From contig CAWJEJ010000004.1 of assembly GCA_963841855.1 (NCBI GenBank), forward strand, positions 372,001-436,000: a stretch of 64,000 bases of DNA, in the 5' to 3' direction. Position numbers and translations under genes: made by a program. Below are positions 49,752-58,574 of this stretch, one piece after another. Source of the stretch: CAXBBB01 sp963841855 (GTDB lineage Bacteria > Bacteroidota > Rhodothermia > Rhodothermales > BA12). Each line of letters starts with the position of its first letter. Position 1 is the first letter of the stretch. The notes under the pieces were generated by a model, which saw only the letters and a list, made by a program, of their open reading frames with translations, was not told where the DNA came from and ran no database searches.

Positions 49752-51311
49752 TCAGCCGCGCTTGGCCTCGCCTTGCGGAACGGCATCGCGGACGGCCATG
49801 CTGGCTTCGATGCCCGGCGCTACTCCGTCGCCTCCCGCGCTGCGCGCACGGCCGACAGCTTCGCGGACGCGTTTGCCATAGTCGGCGTCGACCTTGTCGA
49901 AGAGCGCGAGTTGGCGGTCGACGACTTCCTGGCGCTTGCATCCGGCCATCGAACCGGCGATGCTGGCGGCGAGTCGGCCCTTGGCAGCTTCGTCCATCAG
50001 GTGATAGAGATCGGCGGCCTGAGTGAAGTCGTCGTGCCCCTCCCTGCTATTGTAGCGGTCGACCGTCACGTCGCCCAAGTGCCATGCCGGTTCGCCATAG
50101 CTGGGATCGGGACGCGGGGCCCCCTCGACCGAGTTGGGATAATAGTTCGGGTGACCGGTCCCGTCGTCGAGTTGACCGCCGAATTGTCCATCGCGCATGT
50201 AGTTGCGGACCGTCACACGTGGGCGGTTGACCTTCAAGTCGCGGTAGTTGGCGCCGATGCGGTAGAGGTGCGCGTCCTGGTAACTCATCAGGCGTGCCTG
50301 GAGCATCTTGTCCGGGCTGGGGCCGATGCCGGGGACGACGACGTTGGGGTTGAACGCGGCCTGCTCGACTTCGTGGAAGTAATTCTGCGGATTGCGGTTG
50401 AGTTCGAGCTTTCCGACTTCGATCAGCGGGAAATCGGCGTGCGGCCAGACTTTGGTCAGATCGAATGGATTCCACTCGAACGCCTCGGCCTGCTCCTGTG
50501 TCATGAGTTGTACGTGCGCCGTCCACGTCGGGAAATCGCCCTGGTCGATGGCTTCCCACAGGTCGCGCTGATGGCTCTCGCGGTCTTGGGCGATGAGCTG
50601 AGCGGCGTCCTCATTGGTGAGGTTCTTGATGCCCTGATCCGTCTTGAAGTGGAACTTGCACCACGTCCGCACGCCGTCCTTGTTGACGAACGAGAAGGTA
50701 TGGCTGCCGTAGCCGTTCATGTGGCGGTACGTCTGGGGAATGCCCCTGTCGCCGAAGAGCCACGTCACTTGGTGCAGGCTTTCGGGGCACAGGCTCCAAA
50801 AGTCCCACTGCATGTCGGCGTCGCGCAGGTTGGTATGCGGATGCCGCTTCTGCGAGTGGATGAACATCTGGAATTTGTACGGATCGCGCACAAAGAAGAC
50901 CGGCGTGTTGTTGCCCACCAGGTCCCAGTTGCCCTCGTCCGTATAGAACTTGAGCGAGAAGCCACGTGGGTCGCGCTCGGCATCGGCCGCGCCGCGCTCT
51001 CCGGCGACTGTCGAAAAGCGGGCGACGCATTCGGTCTGCTTGCCAACCTCGCTGAAGATCGACGCGCGCGTGTGCTCGGTGATGTCGTGCGTGACCGTGA
51101 ACGTGCCATACGCTCCCGAGCCTTTGGCATGAACGGCGCGCTCGGGGACTCGCTCGCGGTTGAAGCGCTGAATCTGCTCCTGGAGCACGACGTCCTGCAT
51201 CAGGAGCGGACCGCGCGGACCGGCCGAGAGGCTGTTTTCCTGGTCGGAGATGGGGGCACCGTCTGCCGTCGTGAGCAGCGGTCCGTCTTTTTTGGTCGGC
51301 TCGGTAGCCAT
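49752..51311 (-). CDS. Heme catalase (monofunctional, small-subunit type)
   Basis: Catalase of 519 residues that turns hydrogen peroxide into water and oxygen. The distal heme His is at 61 in ERAVHAKGSGAYG; the distal Asn is in LVGNNTPVFFVRDP. The proximal Tyr is in RLMSYQDAHLYRIGANY, near residue 345. NADPH-type residues and the short C-terminal extension fit the small-subunit clade. The C-terminus ends QGEAKRG. The start MATEPTKKDG is typical. An ankyrin gene lies downstream. The window also encodes a manganese catalase at 17.4 kb, so there are two unrelated peroxide defences. Confidence 0.96.
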   Translation of the reverse strand: MATEPTKKDGPLLTTADGAPISDQENSLSAGPRGPLLMQDVVLQEQIQRFNRERVPERAVHAKGSGAYGTFTVTHDITEHTRASIFSEVGKQTECVARFSTVAGERGAADAERDPRGFSLKFYTDEGNWDLVGNNTPVFFVRDPYKFQMFIHSQKRHPHTNLRDADMQWDFWSLCPESLHQVTWLFGDRGIPQTYRHMNGYGSHTFSFVNKDGVRTWCKFHFKTDQGIKNLTNEDAAQLIAQDRESHQRDLWEAIDQGDFPTWTAHVQLMTQEQAEAFEWNPFDLTKVWPHADFPLIEVGKLELNRNPQNYFHEVEQAAFNPNVVVPGIGPSPDKMLQARLMSYQDAHLYRIGANYRDLKVNRPRVTVRNYMRDGQFGGQLDDGTGHPNYYPNSVEGAPRPDPSYGEPAWHLGDVTVDRYNSREGHDDFTQAADLYHLMDEAAKGRLAASIAGSMAGCKRQEVVDRQLALFDKVDADYGKRVREAVGRARSAGGDGVAPGIEASMAVRDAVPQGEAKRG

Positions 51312-51448
51312 GGGGAGTTTGGGTAAAAGTGAGTGGCCGGATCGGCCTTCCTGGTATGCAGAGTTAAACGGATGCGTGGCGAGGCGTTCCGTGAGGAGCG
51401 GTTTCTATAGCTGCGCGGTGGTGGCGAGGTGGCGAGATCGAAAACCAA

Positions 51449-51482
51449 CAGCGCCCCACCGGCCAAAGCCGACGGGGCGCTG
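51449..51482 (-). terminator. Terminator of the metalloprotease gene
   Basis: A 9-bp stem CAGCGCCCC/GGGGCGCTG with an inner CGGC/GCCG, followed on the minus strand by TTGGTTTT, just after the stop at 51504. Confidence 0.7.
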
Positions 51483-51503
51483 AGCGTCTAGATCACGAGC
51501 GGA

Positions 51504-53993
51504 TCAGGCGTCATTCTCAGGATCGAGCATCTGGTCGATGCGGTAGACCACGTCGCGCAGGTGGAGCTGCGTCGTGCGGTCGCGCGTCCTGCGGAGCGAG
51601 CGCTGCACGTCCGACTTGAGCGTTTCCAACTCGCCACGCGCGAACGCCTGAACGTCCGACTGCGCCACGTTGATCGGCGTGATGCCGATGAACTCGCGGA
51701 AGGCGGCCGGGAAGTTGGGCGTCTGGCCCGTCATCAGGTCTTCCATCTGCGCCAGGTAAGCACGCTGCAAGTTGCGGCGGTACACGTCGACGTTGGCGCC
51801 GGTTCTGAGTTCGGTCCACACCGACGAGCGCACGTCTCCGAGCAGTTCGACGGGCGTGTACGGGTTGTCGACGCCGAACGCTTCGGCTTCTGCCAACCGG
51901 GCCATCTTCTGGCTCGAGAGCAGCTGCGCCATCACGCGCGCCTGGGCGCTCTGGATGCGGTCGAGCGTTCCGGCGTGCTCGATGCGGCGCAGGATGTCCT
52001 GGTCGAGCATCCACTCGGGCGTCTGCAACGCTTCGCGCTGCAAGAACGCCATCGCCGCGCGCTGGCGGTCGGCCGGGACGGGTTCGTAGACGGCGCCCTC
52101 CTGGTCGGTGACTTTGTAGTTCTCGTAGACGCCACCGACTTCGCTGGCGACGTGGCCCATGTAGCGCAGCCACTGACCGAGCACGTTGCCGTAGAGTTCG
52201 CTCAGATCGTCGTAGTTCTCACCGCTGTCGACGCCCCACTCGGTCAGACGCGGGAGAATGCGTTTGAGGTTGGCAATGCCATACTCGCTAGCCAAGACGG
52301 CGTTGTCACCCAGGTCTTCGTTCTGGCTGCGCGGGTCGAGCTTGTTGCTCGTCTGGCGGCCATAGAAGAAGTTGGGGTCGCCAGCCTTCTCGGTTGCCCA
52401 AGCAGTCAGCGTGCGGTCGATTTCCTGATCGCTCATCGAGTCGGGGAACCACGTATAGCCCCACTTGACTGACCACTTGTCGTACGCGCCGACGCGCGGC
52501 ATGAAGTTCGTCACGCCGTCGCCCGGCTGGGCGATGTAGTTGAAGCGGGCATAGTCCATGATCGACGGCGCCGTTCCGTTAGCCGACGTGTAGGTCGGCG
52601 AGCGGAGGCTGTCGACCGGCGTCGCGAAGCTGGAGCCGAAGTTGTGCGGCAGGCCCAGCGTGTGACCGACTTCGTGCGCCGAAACGAACCGGATCAGTTC
52701 GCCCATCACGTTGTCGTCGAAGCGGGTGCCGCGCGCCTCAGCGTTGGACGCTGCCGTCTGGATGAAGTACCAGTTACGCAGCAGGTTCATCACGTTGTGA
52801 TACCAACCGATATCGGATTCGAGAATCTGGCCGGTCCGCGGGTCGTGGACGTTGGGGCCGTACGCGTTCTGGATGTCGCTGGCGAAGTAGCGGATGACGC
52901 TGTAACGGGCGTCTTCGGGGCTGAACTCGGGGTCCTCCTCCATCGACGGCGGGTCCTTGGCGACGATGGCGTTCTTGAAGCCAGCGGCCTCGAAGGCAAC
53001 GTTCCAGTCTTCGACGCCCTGCTTGAGGAAAGGTCGCCATTTGTCAGGCGTCGCCGGGTCGATGTAGTAGACGATCTGCTCGACCGGCTCGACGAGTTCG
53101 CCGCGAGCGTACGCCGCTTCGTCGCTGGGTACGAGCTGCCAGCGCACGATCATGCAGTTCTCTTCGGCGCGCTGATCGCCGGACGAGAAGCGGGTCGAGG
53201 TGCGCGAGAAGTAGCCGACGCGGGCGTCGCAGTCGCGCTTGCGGGCCATCGTCTCGGGAAGTGCCAGCATCGACTGGTTCATTTCGAGCGTGATCGTACC
53301 CGTCTCGCCATTCGAAGGCGCGCGTCCAGCGTCGAACGTGGTCACGTGGCGCGCCTCGATGTTGCGCGGGTAGCTGTTGACCGAGACGATGTAGCTGCGG
53401 TCCTTGTCCAGCCGGCGCACGCGGTAGTTTTCGCGCGCACCCGACGAGAGCCCGCTCAGCGACGGGATGTCGCCCAAGAACAGATCGTTGACCTTAACGA
53501 CGTGCGCGGTCGAGTCTTCGTTCATCGTCTCGATGTCGAGCGCGGCGAGGATCGGCGCCAGGTTCGAGTTCTCGACGGCGCGGTAGATCGGGTCGCCCTC
53601 TTCGGCGACGTTCGAGAACGAGAGCGTCTTGAGAAGCAGTTTTTCGCCCTGCTTGTCCCAGCGGACGACCTGGGTGTTGGCTTCTTCGCCGCCGTAGCCA
53701 ATATTGTCGGCCGTCTTGGCGACGCGCGTGACGAGCAGGAACGACTCGCCGAGCAGGCTGTCGGGTACTTCGTAGAAGAAGTCGTCGCCCACTTTGTGGA
53801 CGGTGAAAAGGCCGGTGTCCGACACGGCTTCGTCGGTGATAACGTCCGAGTACTTTTTGTCGTCGGACTTCTTCTTGGCCGAAGCTTGAGTAGCGGGAGG
53901 CGTCGTGGGAACGGTGTCGGTGCGGGAGCCCGAGCAGCCGCCCAGCAGACCTAAGCCGAGCGAGCCGACCAGAGCGAGGGATGCGATGCGCAT
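51504..53993 (-). CDS. Lipoprotein zinc metalloprotease (DUF5117/DUF5118 type)
   Basis: Predicted lipoprotein of 829 residues. The signal peptide MRIASLALVGSLGLGLLGGC ends in a lipobox (Cys20). The N-terminal domains (about 60-330) fit DUF5118/DUF5117. The zinc-binding motif HEVGHTLGLPHNFGSS is near residue 440, the extended HExxHxxGxxH type. Downstream are MDYARFNY, the Met-turn, and a mostly helical C-terminal region. Such proteases are common on Bacteroidota cell surfaces and are thought to degrade proteins or peptides. It is single with a terminator after it. Confidence 0.92.
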   Translation of the reverse strand: MRIASLALVGSLGLGLLGGCSGSRTDTVPTTPPATQASAKKKSDDKKYSDVITDEAVSDTGLFTVHKVGDDFFYEVPDSLLGESFLLVTRVAKTADNIGYGGEEANTQVVRWDKQGEKLLLKTLSFSNVAEEGDPIYRAVENSNLAPILAALDIETMNEDSTAHVVKVNDLFLGDIPSLSGLSSGARENYRVRRLDKDRSYIVSVNSYPRNIEARHVTTFDAGRAPSNGETGTITLEMNQSMLALPETMARKRDCDARVGYFSRTSTRFSSGDQRAEENCMIVRWQLVPSDEAAYARGELVEPVEQIVYYIDPATPDKWRPFLKQGVEDWNVAFEAAGFKNAIVAKDPPSMEEDPEFSPEDARYSVIRYFASDIQNAYGPNVHDPRTGQILESDIGWYHNVMNLLRNWYFIQTAASNAEARGTRFDDNVMGELIRFVSAHEVGHTLGLPHNFGSSFATPVDSLRSPTYTSANGTAPSIMDYARFNYIAQPGDGVTNFMPRVGAYDKWSVKWGYTWFPDSMSDQEIDRTLTAWATEKAGDPNFFYGRQTSNKLDPRSQNEDLGDNAVLASEYGIANLKRILPRLTEWGVDSGENYDDLSELYGNVLGQWLRYMGHVASEVGGVYENYKVTDQEGAVYEPVPADRQRAAMAFLQREALQTPEWMLDQDILRRIEHAGTLDRIQSAQARVMAQLLSSQKMARLAEAEAFGVDNPYTPVELLGDVRSSVWTELRTGANVDVYRRNLQRAYLAQMEDLMTGQTPNFPAAFREFIGITPINVAQSDVQAFARGELETLKSDVQRSLRRTRDRTTQLHLRDVVYRIDQMLDPENDA

Positions 53994-54104
53994 GGAATGC
54001 GGTGGGTTGGATGGTAGACTGCAATCTAACGACGCATCTGTGACAGCCCACCGTCCATTGCATCAAGGGCACATCGGAATGCCCCATCGGCACCACACCC
54101 GGTC

Positions 54105-54761
54105 TCAACTGACGATCAGTCGGACGACTTCGAACGCTTCGGCGTACTCCGATCCGCATTGCACGCCGCGCACCGTTGCCAGTCCTCTGATGAAGGCGTC
54201 GGTGGCGTAAGGACGAAACTGCTGCGACGCGTAGGCCGAGAGCGCATCGAGTTTGCGCCGAACGTGATCCTCGCCCAGCGCGACGAACGCCGAGTTGTCG
54301 AACGTCGTCAAGTTTTGAGGCAGCTCGTAGCCCAGCAGCGTACTCCGTTTGAAGGCGCGAAATCCTTCCTTGTAGACGACGGCGTGGTCCTGATGCGTGT
54401 CATGCGACGACGGCAGCAGCACCAGATCAGGCGAGTAGCTGCGTGCTAGAGCGACGAACTGCTCCAGAATCGCCTGCCGGTCGCGCGGAAAGTAGCGGAC
54501 TGGAAAACGGCCTACGTCTACGTCAGCGTCGGCTAGTCCCAGCGCTGCCAAACAGGCGCGGCATTCGTGCTCCAACACGTCGTCCGGCAGCCCATCGGGG
54601 ACGGACGCCTCGCAGCGGCTCAGCGCGAGGTAGCGCACTTGAACGCCCGCGTCGACCAAGCGCGCGATGGTACCTGCGCACCCAAACTCGTCGTCGGTGT
54701 GCGCGGCCAGGACGAGAGCGCGTCGGAAGTGCGAGAGCAGCGAGGCGTCGGCAGCGAGCAC
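54105..54761 (-). CDS. PIG-L family deacetylase
   Basis: Zinc-dependent N-deacetylase of 218 residues (LmbE/BshB/PIG-L fold). The first metal motif AAHTDDEFGCAGT is at residues 19-31 and the second, SSHDTHQDHAVV, near 117-128. The usual substrate is an N-acetylglucosamine-linked glycan or thiol precursor. The GTG start at 54761 gives an ordinary length. It lies 50 bp after the LpxD-like gene on the same strand, next to the glycosyltransferase, so it may modify a surface glycan. The start is less certain. Confidence 0.9.
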   Translation of the reverse strand: MLAADASLLSHFRRALVLAAHTDDEFGCAGTIARLVDAGVQVRYLALSRCEASVPDGLPDDVLEHECRACLAALGLADADVDVGRFPVRYFPRDRQAILEQFVALARSYSPDLVLLPSSHDTHQDHAVVYKEGFRAFKRSTLLGYELPQNLTTFDNSAFVALGEDHVRRKLDALSAYASQQFRPYATDAFIRGLATVRGVQCGSEYAEAFEVVRLIVS

Positions 54762-54811
54762 GGCGAGACGGGTTGAGGACGGAACTGCCGAAACTACGGC
54801 GCCGGCGTCGG

Positions 54812-55726
54812 CTACTTCTTGCCCAGCGGACGCGCTGGATTACCGACGACGACCTGCCCCTCGGTTGTCGGCTTGAGTACGACAGCGCCCATGCCGACCG
54901 TCGTGCCCTCGGCCAGGGTGATCTGATTGAGGATCGCTGACGACGGCGCCACCCACGAGTTTCGACCGATGCGCGCCGATCCGCCGATCATCGCGTGCGC
55001 GATCAGCAGCGCTCCCTCTTCGACGACGACGTTGTGTGCCACGTGGACCAGGTTGTCGATCTTGACGCCATCGCGGATCGCCGTGTCGCCCAACGCGCCC
55101 CTGTCGATGCACGTATTCGAGCCCACCGACACGTCGCGCCCGATGACGACGCGGCCGACGTGAGGAAAGCGTTCGAGCGTGCCTTCTGAATCGCGTTCGT
55201 ATCCGTAGCCTGTCAGCCCGATAGAGCAGTTGGCACCGATCTCGCTTCCTTCTCCGATGGTCGTGTGCGCGAGGCACGTGTTCGGCCCGACGCGCACGCC
55301 GGGCCCGATGACGACGCCCGAGCCCAGCACGACGCCCGGAGCCAGCTGCGCAGACGGGTCAACATCAGCGTCAGATGCGTGGCTGCTCCCACCCGCCGGC
55401 CATCCCGGATCGACCAGATGCGCCAACAGCCGCGCTACCAGCCGCCCGAACGCGCGCTTGGGGTGGACAGCGGGCACGACCGTCATCCCGTCGCGCACCG
55501 GTAGATCGGCAGCCGAAAGCGGGACGACGAGCAGCCCGGCCTGGACCATCAGCAGCGACCCGGGCGAATGGGCGACGTTCTTCTCGGAAATCCACGCTGC
55601 GTCAGAGCCCGTTGCATCGAACGTAGGACGCGCGCTCGAGAGCGGTACGTCGTCTCCCAGGCGGATGTGGACGAGATCGGCTTCGCCCCGTTCGGCGAGC
55701 AGGTGGGCGCACTGGTGCGAGGTCAT
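54812..55726 (-). CDS. lpxD: LpxD-like acyltransferase (left-handed beta-helix)
   Basis: Protein of 304 residues, a bit short for LpxD (about 340). The N-terminal part (about 1-100) resembles the UDP-GlcNAc-binding domain. The C-terminal half has hexapeptide repeats: PGVVLGSGVVIGPGVRVGPN, IGRDVSVGSNTCIDRGAL, VKIDNLVHVAHNVVVEEGAL (with the catalytic His in HNV) and IGRNSWVAPSSAIL. LpxD adds a hydroxyacyl chain to the amino group of UDP-glucosamine in lipid A synthesis. The usual neighbours (lpxA, fabZ) are absent and a glycosyltransferase overlaps it, so it may be a paralogue for a surface glycolipid. The start ATG at 55726 overlaps the upstream stop as ATGA. Confidence 0.85.
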   Translation of the reverse strand: MTSHQCAHLLAERGEADLVHIRLGDDVPLSSARPTFDATGSDAAWISEKNVAHSPGSLLMVQAGLLVVPLSAADLPVRDGMTVVPAVHPKRAFGRLVARLLAHLVDPGWPAGGSSHASDADVDPSAQLAPGVVLGSGVVIGPGVRVGPNTCLAHTTIGEGSEIGANCSIGLTGYGYERDSEGTLERFPHVGRVVIGRDVSVGSNTCIDRGALGDTAIRDGVKIDNLVHVAHNVVVEEGALLIAHAMIGGSARIGRNSWVAPSSAILNQITLAEGTTVGMGAVVLKPTTEGQVVVGNPARPLGKK

Positions 55727-57063
55727 GTGGCGTCGGCGAGTCGGTTGAGGAGGCGAGCGAGGTGTGCGGCTTGGGCACTCCGCGTGAACGGCGGCAGCGC
55801 GCTGGCCGGCGCGCCTGTCTGAGCCGTCCCGCTGCGCCAAGCGTCGTAGGCCGCTTGCACGGCTTGACGGGCACCGTGCACGTCGTTCCAGTCGACGAAA
55901 AGGCCAGCGTTGGCTTCGCGGAGAAGGCGCGCTGCCTCTCCGTCGAGCGGGCCGATGCCGAGCACGCGGCGGCCCGAAGCGAGGTATTCGTACAGCTTGC
56001 CGGTCAAGATCAGCCGCGCGTCGGCGGTGCGGGCGACGGGCAGCAGCAGCAGGTGTGAGCGCCGCATGACCTCGACGGCGTCGGCGTGCGGGACGTAGCC
56101 TTCGAGCGCCGTGATCGGCAACAGGCCGCGCGCGCGAAGAGACTCGACGACGGCCGGATCGGTCGCGCCGACGAGCCGAAGACGCAGATCGGGAATCGCG
56201 CCGGACGCGCGCAACTCGGCGATGGCGTCCCACAGACCAGGCGTGTCCTGCTGCCGAACGAACGTGCCGACGAACGAGACGGTGAATGCCTCATGGCTGG
56301 GCTGCGCGTCGCCCTCGAAATCGGCGGGATCGTAGCCGTTGCGCACGACCTCGACCGCGCGCCCCGAACGCGCCGCAAAACGCTCGGCCAGCACGTCGCC
56401 CACGGTCACGACGGCATCGGACTGGCTCAAAACGGCGCGCTCCATCGCCCGGTCGGCCCACTTGGCGGCTTGCGAACGTGGCAGTTCGTCGTAATAGTAG
56501 ACTTCGGTCCACGGATCGCGCAGGTCGGCCGTCCACGGCACGCTGCTCTGGTGGCGCACGATCAGCCCGGCTAAGTGGGCGGAATGTGGCGGGCCGGTCG
56601 TGATCATTGCGTCGTAAGGTCGCCCCTCCCGCTCTGCATGACGGATCTCGGCGAGTGCGGCGCGCGCAGCGAACGGCACCCAGGCTACGCGGGCGTCGGG
56701 CAGAAATACGTTGGCGCGGAGCCACGCCGCGACTTTGGCCATCGCGCCGGCGGCTCCACCCGGAGGAAGGCCGGTCGCCACGACGTCCTCCTTTTTCTTG
56801 CCCTGGAGCCGTGCATATGCTGCGTACGGATCCCACGAGCGCGTCCGCACCACGCGCACCGACAAAGGGACTTCATCCAGCAGCGACGCGTCCAGATCGG
56901 GGTACGACGCCTGATGCGGGCTGGGGGCGACGACGGTCACATCCCACTCTTGGTCCGGCAGGTAGCGGCTCCACTTGAGCGGTCGCTGAACGCCCGATCC
57001 GCCCGACGGCGGAAAGTAGTAGGTGAGCAGGAGCACGCGGCGTCGCGCGGCGGAATCGGGCAT
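55723..57063 (-). CDS. Glycosyltransferase, GT4-like
   Basis: Protein of 446 residues with the GT-B fold of family 4 transferases. The N-terminus VLLLTYYFPPSGGSGVQRPL is typical. The C-terminal half has VSFVGTFVRQQDTPGLWDAI, LRLRLVGATDPAVVESL, LEGYVPHADAVEVMRRSHLL, KLYEYLASGRRVLGIG and DGEAARLLREANAG, the donor-binding EX7E region. It probably builds a cell-surface polysaccharide or lipopolysaccharide core. Its stop overlaps the LpxD-like start by ATGA. The start at 57063 is 28 nt after the T9SS plug stop (57092). Confidence 0.92.
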   Translation of the reverse strand: MPDSAARRRVLLLTYYFPPSGGSGVQRPLKWSRYLPDQEWDVTVVAPSPHQASYPDLDASLLDEVPLSVRVVRTRSWDPYAAYARLQGKKKEDVVATGLPPGGAAGAMAKVAAWLRANVFLPDARVAWVPFAARAALAEIRHAEREGRPYDAMITTGPPHSAHLAGLIVRHQSSVPWTADLRDPWTEVYYYDELPRSQAAKWADRAMERAVLSQSDAVVTVGDVLAERFAARSGRAVEVVRNGYDPADFEGDAQPSHEAFTVSFVGTFVRQQDTPGLWDAIAELRASGAIPDLRLRLVGATDPAVVESLRARGLLPITALEGYVPHADAVEVMRRSHLLLLPVARTADARLILTGKLYEYLASGRRVLGIGPLDGEAARLLREANAGLFVDWNDVHGARQAVQAAYDAWRSGTAQTGAPASALPPFTRSAQAAHLARLLNRLADAT

Positions 57064-57091
57064 CGAAAGGCGGATCTAACGGCCTGCGAAG

Positions 57092-58414
57092 TTACAGCCG
57101 CGCGCCACCGACCTGGGCGCTGATCAGGCGGTCGGTTTGGAGCGCCTGATCGCGGAAGTAGACGAAGCCTGTAAACACCTGATCGCGGCGCCCCAGCACA
57201 CCTCGGCGCGCGCGGGCCAGTGCCGGACTGGGCGAGACGTAGCGGTACTCGTGCTCGCCCTGCTTGACCAAGACCGTCTGCTCGTAGACGCGGTCGGTTT
57301 CGATCCACCGCATGGGCTCGCCGGAGCGGGTCCAGCCCGACCAACTGCCCTCCAAGAACACGTCTCCGACGGCCTGCTCGTTGGGGGGAATGAAGCGAAA
57401 CGTCACCGCGACGTATTCGGCGGCGAGGCTGGGATCGCCCGGCACGCGCGCGGATCCGATGATGCTCTGTCCGGCCAGCAGGGGATCCGAATCGTCGGCT
57501 GGGAACGACGCCGCATCTGCCTGCAACACGACACGCGGAGGCGATGCGGCCCGGTCGAGTTGGGCGATCTGCGTGCTCACGTCCAGGCTGCGCAGGTCGA
57601 GGTAGTAGGTGTCGGCGGCGGGTTGGAAGGCGTTCGTCGGCTGGAGCAGGTAGGTCAGAACCGAAGGGTCGTAGCGCTGGGCCTGATCGGTGCAGCGCGT
57701 CGCCTCGTAGCGCCCGTCGCGCACGAAGCACACGTCGAGGTTGAACGTCTGCGCAGCGATTTCGGGGGCGGCGTTGAGGCGCAGGATCGGCTGGAGCGAC
57801 AGTCCGCTCTGTCCGGTCAGCGAGATCGCGTCGACGGCCAGTTCGCTGCCGACGCGGTCCTCGGCGACGAAGAACGGGCGCTCGAACAGCACCTCGTCTT
57901 CGCGCCCCTGCTCGGTCACTCGGACGATGTAGTTGCCCGAGACAGTAAAGCGGAACGCGCTGTTGGCTGCAAACGGGTCGGCGTCGTTGGGGTCGCCCGG
58001 AAACGTGTGCTCGTAGTGGACGAATGGCACGTTGGATAACTGCGATAGGTCATAGCGCGTCAAATCGCTGCGCTGAAATCCGTCGATGAACTCGGACGGC
58101 AGCAACCGGCGCTCCCAGTTGCGATCGGCCTGGTAATAGTAGACGGACAGTGGGCGGCCTTCGCTCGCGATCAGGTCGAACGAAAGCGTGAGCTGCGCGC
58201 CGCCGCTGAGCCGAATGATCGGCGGGCTCGTCTCGCGCCCTTCGGCGTAGAGTTGGACCGTCCCGACGCGCTCTGCGTCCGGCACCGTTCGGAGCGAAGT
58301 GCCCTCGCGCGACAGGTTCTGCCGTGCCGCTCGGGCCTCAGGGTCGCCCGACTCAGGAATGGGCGCGCAGCCGTAGAGCAGAGCGGCGAGTGCGAGGTAG
58401 AGAGCGAAACGCAT
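57092..58414 (-). CDS. Type IX secretion system plug protein (DUF5103)
   Basis: Exported lipoprotein-like protein of 440 residues. The signal peptide MRFALYLALAALLYGC ends in a lipobox (Cys16). The conserved N-terminal segments of DUF5103 are seen: AEGRETSPPIIRLSGGAQLT-LSFD, ADRNWERRLLPSEFIDGFQR, DLTRYDLSQ and FVHYEHTFPGDP. The C-terminal part is strand-rich. In Flavobacterium the Plug protein closes the SprA pore of the T9SS and blocks leakage. Three T9SS cargo proteins occur in this window. The start at 58414 is set by the signal peptide. It is divergent from the SDR gene at 58575. Confidence 0.88.
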   Translation of the reverse strand: MRFALYLALAALLYGCAPIPESGDPEARAARQNLSREGTSLRTVPDAERVGTVQLYAEGRETSPPIIRLSGGAQLTLSFDLIASEGRPLSVYYYQADRNWERRLLPSEFIDGFQRSDLTRYDLSQLSNVPFVHYEHTFPGDPNDADPFAANSAFRFTVSGNYIVRVTEQGREDEVLFERPFFVAEDRVGSELAVDAISLTGQSGLSLQPILRLNAAPEIAAQTFNLDVCFVRDGRYEATRCTDQAQRYDPSVLTYLLQPTNAFQPAADTYYLDLRSLDVSTQIAQLDRAASPPRVVLQADAASFPADDSDPLLAGQSIIGSARVPGDPSLAAEYVAVTFRFIPPNEQAVGDVFLEGSWSGWTRSGEPMRWIETDRVYEQTVLVKQGEHEYRYVSPSPALARARRGVLGRRDQVFTGFVYFRDQALQTDRLISAQVGGARL

Positions 58415-58574
58415 GGAGGCGAGGTGGAGAGACGAGCGGCACGCAGCCGATCGGTACGATGGCGGAAGGCCCGCTGCCTGGCACGCGGCAGCGAGTAGAG
58501 GCAACGTACGGCGAGGCGCTTCTCGTTCGCGACCGGTTCGGCAGCGTATTCTGACCGCTCCACTTCGCGCCGCC

